A stretch of DNA of 5,042 nucleotides from an uncultured Clostridia bacterium (lineage in GTDB: Bacteria; Bacillota; Clostridia; Christensenellales; Pumilibacteraceae). Positions 1-4,231 of the stretch are shown here, piece after piece. The stretch is taken from NCBI GenBank assembly GCA_934277845.1, contig CAKQVV010000133.1, positions 1-5,042 on the forward strand, given 5' to 3'. How positions within the stretch are numbered: position 1 is the first letter of the stretch; every line of letters begins with the position of its first letter. The notes below the pieces were generated by a model, which searched no databases, was not told the origin of the DNA, and saw only the letters and a program-made list of their open reading frames with translations. A program made the position numbers and the translations under genes.

Positions 1-497
1 GTATAAGCGATCGTGTCGCCGCCGAACGAATCCTGCGAAGGCATGCCGGCGTACCACTTTCCGAATGCGTTGTACACGGCGTCGGCTGCGGCGTTCTTTC
101 CGTCGGCAACGGGCATGGCTTCTTTCCATGCCTGCATTGCGGCGTAATATGCCGACGCGTCTCCCGGATAGTCGGATTCTTTGGGCATGCTTGCGTTCCA
201 CATGCCCAGTCTGGTAGCGGCTGCCGTGCCTTCTTTCACTCCGACGAGATAGTATTCGTCGAACTTTTCCAGTCCTTCGCCCGCGTTTTCGTAGTAACCG
301 ATAGCGCGGCTTTCCATCGACGATTCGATTTCTTTGGTGATAATGGTGTCCTGAATCGCATTCTTGGTGTCGCCGAGACTACCGCTGCCGCTGATCAGCA
401 TGACGCTGGCAAGCATGAAACACACCGCAAACGTAATTATCGCCCACATCGTGCCGTTGGCTTTGCAGGACTGCTTGAATAATGCTTTACTGAACAT
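1..497 (-). CDS. ABC-2 type exporter permease, N-terminal part (cut by window edge)
   Basis: The reading frame opens with ATG at 495-497 and stays open for 165 codons to the window edge, so the C-terminus and stop are missing. Residues 1-14 are basic (MFSKALFKQSCKAN) and are followed by one hydrophobic segment at about 17-35, consistent with an N-in membrane anchor. From about residue 36 the chain is hydrophilic, rich in Ala, Asp, Glu and Tyr, and probably lies outside the membrane as a large loop before the remaining helices. An AGGAGAG ribosome binding site (507-513) precedes the ATG. The gene starts 6 bases after the stop of the upstream ATPase, so the genes are co-transcribed. Its position behind two ABC ATPases makes it the transmembrane partner. 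A short N-terminal helix followed by a large outer loop is known among ABC-2 exporters of Firmicutes. The substrate cannot be told. Residues 93-164 are three 24-residue repeats, described separately. The coding call is firm; the permease role rests mostly on context. Confidence 0.85.
   Translation of the reverse strand, partial: MFSKALFKQSCKANGTMWAIITFAVCFMLASVMLISGSGSLGDTKNAIQDTIITKEIESSMESRAIGYYENAGEGLEKFDEYYLVGVKEGTAAATRLGMWNASMPKESDYPGDASAYYAAMQAWKEAMPVADGKNAAADAVYNAFGKWYAGMPSQDSFGGDTIAY
6..221 (-). repeat. Three tandem 24-residue protein repeats (W-x3-M-P) in the permease outer loop
   Basis: Permease residues 93-116 (150-221), 117-140 (78-149) and 141-164 (6-77) align without gaps. Each unit has Trp at position 8 (W100, W124, W148), Met-Pro at 12-13 (M104-P105, M128-P129, M152-P153) and Ala at position 24 (A116, A140, A164). 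The cores read WNASMP, WKEAMP and WYAGMP. Units 1 and 3 also share aromatic-x-Gly-Asp at positions 18-21 (Y-P-G-D and F-G-G-D). Unit 2 has Tyr-Tyr and unit 3 Val-Tyr at the start, and residue 165 after unit 3 is again Tyr, so a fourth unit may follow past the edge. At DNA level only short stretches around the Met-Pro codons match, so the duplication is old. I do not recognise a named repeat family. Confidence 0.75.
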
Positions 498-503
498 TGT
501 CGT

Positions 504-1406
504 TTACTCTCCTTTCTTCCCGATAAGAATTTGTTTGAAATGCTTTTCGAGCGTGTACGGAAGTTCGGAAATGAACTTGACGTCATAGCCCGTAAGCGTT
601 TTCAGTAGTTCGCCGGTTCTTCCCACGGCGATGCGTATGGTTGCCTGATCGTACTCGTCCTGAAGCCTCACTATTTCATACCCGGCTTTTTGGAAACGTT
701 TGTAATCGGCGGTATTGTTGAACTCGATTTTAAGGTCTTTCACCGGGCGATGACGAATGTCGTTCATGTCCGCGACGTCCACGATGTGACCGTCGTTGAT
801 GAGTGCCACGCGGTCGCAGGTCGTTTCCAGTTCTTCGAACATGTGGCTGCTCATAAAAATCGTCTTGCCTTTTCGGTGTTCATTTTTGATAATGTCGAGG
901 AACGTGACGCGCATCAGCGGATCGAGACCGGTAGTCGGCTCGTCGAGAATGATGATCGGCGCGTCGTTCATCAGCGCCGCGACCAGGGCGGTCTTTTGCT
1001 TCATGCCTTTGCTCATGCGTTTGAGGTTGGCGCGCGGGTCGAGCTGCAATCTTTCGATAAGTTCGTTGGCATAGGTCATGTCTTTGAGTCCGTAGAACTC
1101 TGCCTGACATTTAAGGAAGTCTATGCCGGTCGGTAGGTCGGGAAACGCGATTTCGCCGGGGACGTAACCGACCTGCTTTGCGATTTCGCTGGCGTTCTCC
1201 CAGGGCGACAATCCGTTTACCGTGACCGAGCCGGAAGTCGGACGTATAAAGCCGAGAATATTGCGGATCGTGGTGGTTTTTCCGCTGCCGTTGGTGCCGA
1301 CGAAACCCATCATTTCGCCTTCGCGAATGTCGAGGTTTTCGTTAAAAATGCCTCTGCCCGCACCGTAGTCCTTGGTCAGGTCGCGTATTTCGATTACGTT
1401 TTTCAT
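504..1406 (-). CDS. ABC transporter ATP-binding protein (second ATPase of exporter operon)
   Basis: A 300-residue cytoplasmic ATPase that would power export through the permease encoded next. Visible motifs are Walker A GTNGSGKTT (37-45), a Q-loop region reading GYVPGEIAFP (80-89), the signature MSKGMKQK (131-138) in place of LSGGQ, Walker B IIILDE (151-156) with D-loop GLD (160-162), and the switch histidine H188 in SSH. MSKGM-type signatures are common in ABC-2 drug and lantibiotic export ATPases, so the site is probably active. Residues from about 225 form a C-terminal extension typical of this subfamily. The ATG lies in an ATGA overlap with the stop of the upstream ATPase, and GGAGG (1416-1420) sits 9 bases before it, which supports translational coupling. 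The N-terminus closely resembles that of its neighbour (LTKDYGAGRG against LTKDYGSGRG), so the pair arose by duplication and probably works as a heterodimer. Thr38 and Ser41 replace the usual Pro and Ala of Walker A. Confidence 0.95.
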   Translation of the reverse strand: MKNVIEIRDLTKDYGAGRGIFNENLDIREGEMMGFVGTNGSGKTTTIRNILGFIRPTSGSVTVNGLSPWENASEIAKQVGYVPGEIAFPDLPTGIDFLKCQAEFYGLKDMTYANELIERLQLDPRANLKRMSKGMKQKTALVAALMNDAPIIILDEPTTGLDPLMRVTFLDIIKNEHRKGKTIFMSSHMFEELETTCDRVALINDGHIVDVADMNDIRHRPVKDLKIEFNNTADYKRFQKAGYEIVRLQDEYDQATIRIAVGRTGELLKTLTGYDVKFISELPYTLEKHFKQILIGKKGE

Positions 1407-2347
1407 TTCAGCGCACCTCCGAAGTCTTTGTCCTCTTTATAGAACTTCATAAAGTAGTCCTCCAGCGATTCGCGGCGGTTGCTGAACGCAGTCGCGTTGC
1501 ATTCCGACAAAAGCGCGATCACCGCGTTGAGGTCTTTGTCTTCGAGCGACATGAACAAGCCGTTTTCGCCCTCGTTGCGGATTATCGTAAGCGTTCCGAT
1601 TGCTTTGCCCTTGTCCGCAAACTCGCGCTTATTTTCCGCCGAACCGAAACCGACAGAATAATACTTGAGCGCGGCGTGTTTCAGATCGTTGGCGACGAAC
1701 TGCGACACGATTCTGCCGTCTTTTATGATCGCGATGCGGTCGCAGGTCGAGTCGATTTCCGAGAAAATGTGGCTGGACAAAAGTATCGTCTTGCCTCTCG
1801 CCTTTTCTTCGTGAACGTATGACACGAACCGTTCCTGCATCACGGGATCGAGTCCGCTGGTCGGCTCGTCGAGAATAAGTACCTCGGGATCGCTCATGAA
1901 CGCGGTCACGACCGCAAGTTTACGCTTGACTCCCAGACTCATGCGCTTGGTTTCGCCGCGAAGCGCAACGTCGTCCACTTCAAACGTATCCAGCATTTCC
2001 CGCAACTTTTCCTTGTTTTCGATGCCCTGAAGCGACTGCATCATGCGGATAAATTCCCAACCCGTAAGTCCCTGCGGCAGCGCGATCTCGCCCGGAATAT
2101 ACCCGACGCGGTTGAGGATTTCGTCATACCGCTCGAACGTTGGTTTACCGAAAATCAGCGTTTCGCCGCTGTCGGGCTTTGAAAAGCCCATCAGGTGACG
2201 AATGGTCGTGGATTTGCCCGCGCCGTTCGGTCCCAAGAATCCGAACACCTCGCCTTTTTCCACGGCAAGACTCACATCGAACACGCCTCTGCCCGATCCG
2301 TAGTCTTTCGTCAGATTTTTGACTTCGATTACACTCATTCTTTGCAC
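1403..2347 (-). CDS. ABC transporter ATP-binding protein (first ATPase of exporter operon)
   Basis: A 314-residue ABC ATPase, first gene of the operon. Motifs counted from the GTG start are Walker A GPNGAGKST (39-47), a Q-loop region GYIPGEIALP (82-91), the signature MSLGVKRK (136-143), Walker B VLILDE (156-161), D-loop GLD (165-167) and the switch histidine H193. The C-terminal extension (about 225-314) follows the usual pattern for drug-export ATPases. Walker A is canonical here while the second ATPase has substitutions, so the two sites of a heterodimer may differ. The start is a choice between GTG at 2345-2347 and ATG at 2336-2338, three codons later. The AGGAG-type site ends 5 bases before the GTG but 14 before the ATG, so GTG is preferred. 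The stop overlaps the next start by ATGA. Transcription most likely begins near 2440 from the divergent promoter and is probably controlled by the TetR-type regulator encoded opposite. Confidence 0.95.
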   Translation of the reverse strand: MQRMSVIEVKNLTKDYGSGRGVFDVSLAVEKGEVFGFLGPNGAGKSTTIRHLMGFSKPDSGETLIFGKPTFERYDEILNRVGYIPGEIALPQGLTGWEFIRMMQSLQGIENKEKLREMLDTFEVDDVALRGETKRMSLGVKRKLAVVTAFMSDPEVLILDEPTSGLDPVMQERFVSYVHEEKARGKTILLSSHIFSEIDSTCDRIAIIKDGRIVSQFVANDLKHAALKYYSVGFGSAENKREFADKGKAIGTLTIIRNEGENGLFMSLEDKDLNAVIALLSECNATAFSNRRESLEDYFMKFYKEDKDFGGALK

Positions 2348-2350
2348 GTT

Positions 2351-2359
2351 ATCTCCTTT
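2351..2359 (-). promoter_or_regulatory. Ribosome binding site that favours the GTG start of the first ATPase
   Basis: The minus strand reads AAAGGAGAT here. The GGAG core (2353-2356) is 5 bases from the GTG at 2347 and 14 bases from the ATG at 2338. Normal spacing is about 5-9 bases, so initiation at GTG is the better reading. Use at both codons would change only three residues. Confidence 0.7.
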
Positions 2360-2360
2360 G

Positions 2361-2400
2361 AAAATTTATTACTTGTTAACGTCCCGATTTAATAAAATTT
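2361..2400 (-). repeat. A/T-rich inverted repeat in the exporter mRNA leader
   Basis: AAAATTTATTA (2361-2371) and TAATAAAATTT (2390-2400) are complementary at 10 of 11 positions, with an 18-base loop containing the palindrome GTTAAC. In the exporter mRNA this weak hairpin would sit directly before the ribosome binding site. Its A/T-only stem makes chance a real possibility. Confidence 0.4.
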
Positions 2401-2416
2401 CGACCGTGTTTTTATT

Positions 2417-2429
2417 TCAACACTGTTGA
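2417..2429. promoter_or_regulatory. Candidate TetR-family operator dyad overlapping the repressor -35
   Basis: TCAACACTGTTGA is a perfect dyad around a central base. It covers the first four bases of the plus-strand -35 hexamer (2426-2431) and lies about 12-24 bases downstream of the predicted minus-strand start near 2440. A bound dimer would block polymerase at the repressor promoter and act as a roadblock for the exporter operon. The half-site TGTTGA or TGTTAA recurs at 2374, 2470 and 2494. That this is the operator is inferred from symmetry and position. Confidence 0.5.
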
Positions 2430-2454
2430 CTTATTAAAACAATAGCATTATAAT
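2426..2454 (+). promoter_or_regulatory. Sigma-A-type promoter of the TetR-family gene
   Basis: TTGACT (2426-2431) is followed by a 17-base spacer and TATAAT (2449-2454), a near-perfect vegetative promoter. The predicted start is near 2461, giving a leader of about 114 bases before the ATG at 2575. The -10 overlaps the minus-strand -10. Confidence 0.8.
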
Positions 2455-2475
2455 AATAAAAAACGTATTTGTTAA
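2447..2475 (-). promoter_or_regulatory. Sigma-A-type promoter of the ABC exporter operon
   Basis: On the minus strand TTAACA (2470-2475) is followed by a 17-base spacer and TATAAT (2447-2452). The predicted start is near 2440, giving a leader of about 93 bases before the GTG at 2347. This -10 and the plus-strand -10 are both read from the palindrome ATTATAAT (2447-2454), so the two promoters should compete for the same DNA. Confidence 0.75.
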
Positions 2476-2493
2476 ACACAACTTTATCATCAT

Positions 2494-2509
2494 TGTTGAA
2501 ATTTGAACA
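2494..2509. promoter_or_regulatory. Second candidate operator dyad
   Basis: TGTTGAAATTTGAACA is a 16-bp inverted repeat broken only by one G opposite G pair. It lies about 19 bases upstream of the exporter -35 and inside the leader of the repressor mRNA. It shares the TGTT/AACA arms of the dyad at 2417-2429. It could be a second binding site or a chance A/T-rich palindrome. Confidence 0.35.
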
Positions 2510-2540
2510 TTGTCGATAAAATTGTGTAAAAACGCATGAA

Positions 2541-2566
2541 TCGGGGTTTTATCCCCGAAAAAGAGG
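2541..2566 (+). promoter_or_regulatory. GC-rich hairpin just before the tetR ribosome binding site
   Basis: TCGGGG (2541-2546) pairs perfectly with CCCCGA (2553-2558) around a 6-base loop. The ribosome binding site AGAGG (2562-2566) follows 3 bases later and lies 8 bases from the ATG at 2575. The hairpin could affect translation of the repressor. No T run follows on either strand, so it does not look like a terminator. It also argues against the upstream ATG at 2536, which has no ribosome binding site. Confidence 0.5.
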
Positions 2567-2574
2567 CCATAGAC

Positions 2575-3141
2575 ATGAAAGCGAAAAACCTGAATAATTC
2601 GTCCGTAAAAACTCGCAAACTGATACGCGCGACTTTTGCCGAAATGCTGTCGGAAAAGAAAGAAATCGGAAAAATTTCGGTAAGCGAACTTGCGGCGCGC
2701 GCGAACATAAACCGCGGCACGTTCTACTCGCACTACGACGATATTTACAGCGTCGCCGAGGATTACGAAACAGAACTGATCGAAAAGTTTTTCGACAACG
2801 CCCGACTGCTTGCGTCGGACAATTTCGAGCAATTCCTCGATTCGTTTTTCGACTATATCAAGGAAAACGATCAAAACTACAAGATGATCTGTAAATCCGA
2901 CGACATTATTTTTACGGCGAACAAACTCGTAAACCTTGCCGCAAACAAACTTCTGGAACTGTGCAATCGGAACCGCAGCCTCAGAAATCGCGAATTTATC
3001 GAAACCGAGATCAACGTTTTTATCGAAGGCTTGATTTTCGAATACGTCAAGTACTGCCGCGACATGACAGCCGTCACGCCCGATGATCTCTATGCCTACA
3101 CCAAAGACTGGCACCGGCGTTTTATCGAATATCATTTCTGA
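2575..3141 (+). CDS. TetR/AcrR-family transcriptional regulator
   Basis: A 188-residue cytoplasmic DNA-binding protein, the usual size for the family. The N-terminal three-helix domain covers about residues 10-58: helix 1 around KTRKLIRATFAEMLSEK, then ISVSELAARANINRGTFYSHY (34-54), whose second part (44-54) is the recognition helix with the hallmark G-T-F-Y-x-H-Y. The remaining residues, about 60-188, form the helical dimer and ligand domain. It is not closely recognisable, so the ligand is unknown. The ATG at 2575 is chosen because AGAGG stands 8 bases before it. The in-frame ATG at 2536 would add 13 residues but lacks a ribosome binding site. The gene is divergent from the ABC exporter operon and shares its promoter region, the standard layout of a local repressor that controls the exporter and itself and is released by a transported compound. 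A strong terminator follows the stop, so it is monocistronic. Confidence 0.92.
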   Translation: MKAKNLNNSSVKTRKLIRATFAEMLSEKKEIGKISVSELAARANINRGTFYSHYDDIYSVAEDYETELIEKFFDNARLLASDNFEQFLDSFFDYIKENDQNYKMICKSDDIIFTANKLVNLAANKLLELCNRNRSLRNREFIETEINVFIEGLIFEYVKYCRDMTAVTPDDLYAYTKDWHRRFIEYHF

Positions 3142-3171
3142 AACCGCAAGTCCTTTCAAGTTTTATAAGTT

Positions 3172-3256
3172 TTTGTCGAATATGACAAAGTACCCGTGTC
3201 TTTCTCACGGGTACTTTTGTTTTTTTCGCTCGCTATTTGTCGAATACGGCGAAGTA
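3172..3256 (+). repeat. Imperfect 21-bp direct repeat flanking the tetR terminator
   Basis: The copies at 3172-3192 and 3236-3256 both begin TTTGTCGAATA and end in AAGTA, matching at 18 of 21 positions with a 64-bp offset. The first copy also forms a hairpin, TTTGTC (3172-3177) with GACAAA (3184-3189), which the second copy has lost. Copy 1 runs into the 5' arm of the terminator. The function is unknown. Confidence 0.55.
3187..3226 (+). terminator. Rho-independent terminator of the tetR gene
   Basis: AAAGTACCCGTG (3187-3198) pairs perfectly with CACGGGTACTTT (3206-3217) around a 7-base loop, and the plus strand continues as TGTTTTTTT. It begins 45 bases after the TetR stop codon. A 12-bp stem followed by a T tract is a textbook intrinsic terminator. 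Confidence 0.93.
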
Positions 3257-3290
3257 TTATGCGGTTGTTCCAGATTAGATGAATAAGGTC

Positions 3291-3340
3291 TTATCCCCTC
3301 ATCAGTCACTTCGTGACGGCTTCCCCCGAGGGGGAAGCCT
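3291..3340. repeat. Palindromic intergenic element (dispersed REP/MITE-like candidate)
   Basis: After TTATCCCCTCATCA come two hairpins back to back: GTCAC (3305-3309) with GTGAC (3313-3317), then GGCTTCCCCC (3318-3327) with GGGGGAAGCC (3330-3339), a 10-bp perfect stem with only 2 bases between the arms. CCCCTC (3295-3300) can alternatively pair with GAGGGG (3328-3333), enclosing the first hairpin. From memory, CCCTCATCAGTCAC-type sequences with CTTCCCCC/GGGGGAAG palindromes recur between genes of many gut Clostridia. Only one copy is visible here. No transposase or target-site duplication is evident. Confidence 0.6.
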
Positions 3341-3341
3341 A

Positions 3342-3399
3342 TTATAATTGCGTTGGAATTATAAAGAAACGGGCAAAAGCGTTTGCATTCGCTCGTTTC
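3342..3399. repeat. Two further hairpins downstream of the SIMPL gene
   Basis: TTATAATT (3342-3349) and AATTATAA (3357-3364) form a perfect 8-bp stem with loop GCGTTGG. Next, GAAACG (3366-3371) with CGTTTC (3394-3399) encloses AGCG (3378-3381) with CGCT (3390-3393), leaving a 6-base bulge. On the minus strand the second hairpin is followed by TTTATAATT and might weakly terminate the SIMPL transcript, but the stem is bulged and the T run poor. The rest of the gene-free stretch 3142-3448 shows no further coding signal. Confidence 0.4.
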
Positions 3400-3448
3400 G
3401 TAAAATATCCGACAAGAAACAAGTAATTCCTTATAAAAAAACTATTTC

Positions 3449-4099
3449 TTACTTTACCGCAAAAGTTACTGTTACCGCGTCGGTAGCGTCGACGTTTTCC
3501 GGCTCGAACGAAGCGCACTTTGCGGACAGCGCCATGGCGCGAGTCTCGAAATTGACGTTGGTATCCGAGCGGAATCCGCCGCCGTCAACGCGGTTTTCTA
3601 TGTTCACGATCTCGCCGAGCGTGAGTCCTGCGGCAGCCGCAATCGCGCCTGCCCGGAACTTTGCGTCGGCAACGGCGGAAGCCAACGCCTCGCCCGCAAA
3701 CGCGCGTTCGTCACGAAGTCCGAACTCCACGCCGAGTTCGGGCTTGGCTTTGCTCCCAGCAAATGCCGACAATACTTTGCCCAGCAGCGCGGTATCGAAA
3801 CCGAATTCCGCTTTAAGCGCGTGGCGGCAACGATACCCGACGAATTCCTGACGATATTCGCCGCTGTCGTTCCGCACGCTCCTATACTCGGACGCAACCG
3901 AAAAATCACAGGTTTTCAATACGTCCTTTTGTAGTCCCGCCGACGTAGCCGACACGCGAAGTTCGCGGAGCATTTCGTCCGCTTTGTCCATTACTTTGCC
4001 GTAATCGCGATCGAGCACCGACACGTTCAGCGTAACGCGGATAAGGTCGGGTTTCGCGCTCGCTCGCCCGACGCCTTCTATTCTGATGGTTTTATCCAT
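3449..4099 (-). CDS. SIMPL (DUF541) domain protein, no signal peptide
   Basis: A 216-residue protein covering essentially one SIMPL/DUF541 domain. It begins IRIEGVGRASAKPDLIRVTL (residues 5-24), the family hallmark of a short strand, a G-x-G-x-A-x-x-x-P-D turn and a second strand. It has a middle region with a predicted long helix (about 37-58) and ends with the alternating strand VTVTFAVK. The best-known relatives, E. coli YggE and Brucella BP26, are exported. This one has no hydrophobic leader and should be cytoplasmic. The molecular role of the family is poorly defined; YggE is linked to oxidative stress. AGGAGAG lies a few bases before the ATG at 4097-4099, which supports the start. The gene is convergent with tetR. 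The terminator at 4170-4209 separates it from pckA, so it should have its own promoter within 4100-4169, where I find no convincing -35/-10 pair. Confidence 0.88.
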   Translation of the reverse strand: MDKTIRIEGVGRASAKPDLIRVTLNVSVLDRDYGKVMDKADEMLRELRVSATSAGLQKDVLKTCDFSVASEYRSVRNDSGEYRQEFVGYRCRHALKAEFGFDTALLGKVLSAFAGSKAKPELGVEFGLRDERAFAGEALASAVADAKFRAGAIAAAAGLTLGEIVNIENRVDGGGFRSDTNVNFETRAMALSAKCASFEPENVDATDAVTVTFAVK

Positions 4100-4169
4100 A
4101 ATTTTCTCTCCTTTTGGTCGAATTTTCGTAATTACTTAATAAATCTTCGTAAAGACACCTTGCGACAAC

Positions 4170-4209
4170 AAAAGCCTTGCCGAAATCATATCGCTTCGGT
4201 AAGGCTTTT
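4170..4209 (-). terminator. Rho-independent terminator of pckA
   Basis: The arms at 4170-4184 and 4195-4209 form a 15-position stem, AAAAGCCTTGCCGAA on the plus strand against TTCGGTAAGGCTTTT, with a 10-base loop. On the minus strand the 3' arm ends CTTTTGTTGT, a moderate T tract. The hairpin begins 22 bases after the pckA stop. The single imperfect position is a G-U pair in plus-strand RNA but A-C in minus-strand RNA. The only minus-strand gene ending here is pckA. Confidence 0.85.
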
Positions 4210-4231
4210 CGTCGTTTATGCCGTAATTAAA

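Noticed and set aside
690..1136. A 148-codon plus-strand frame inside the second ATPase gene.
   Set aside because: It is antisense to a clear ABC ATPase with all its motifs, and no family or ribosome binding site supports it.
2536..2538. ATG at 2536 as the start of the TetR-family regulator.
   Set aside because: It has no ribosome binding site and the extra 13 residues lie through the hairpin. The ATG at 2575 has AGAGG 8 bases upstream. Kept as a minor alternative.
2541..2558. TCGGGG/CCCCGA as an intrinsic terminator or attenuator.
   Set aside because: No T run follows the stem in either direction.
2434..3159. A 241-codon open frame on the minus strand opposite the TetR gene.
   Set aside because: It overlaps the TetR frame throughout, reads as low-complexity Phe/Val-rich sequence without a recognisable domain, and runs through the promoter region. 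It is a shadow of the real gene.
3291..3340. A CRISPR array or mobile element with a transposase.
   Set aside because: Only one copy of the palindrome is visible, there are no spaced repeats, and no transposase gene is present in the window.
3348..3851. A 167-codon plus-strand frame over the SIMPL gene.
   Set aside because: The product is a Ser/Ala/Asn-rich antisense translation of the SIMPL gene with no domain.
4100..4169. A promoter for the SIMPL gene.
   Set aside because: TTGTCG is present on the minus strand, but no -10-like hexamer stands at 16-18 bases; the nearest A/T-rich hexamers are too far or too divergent.
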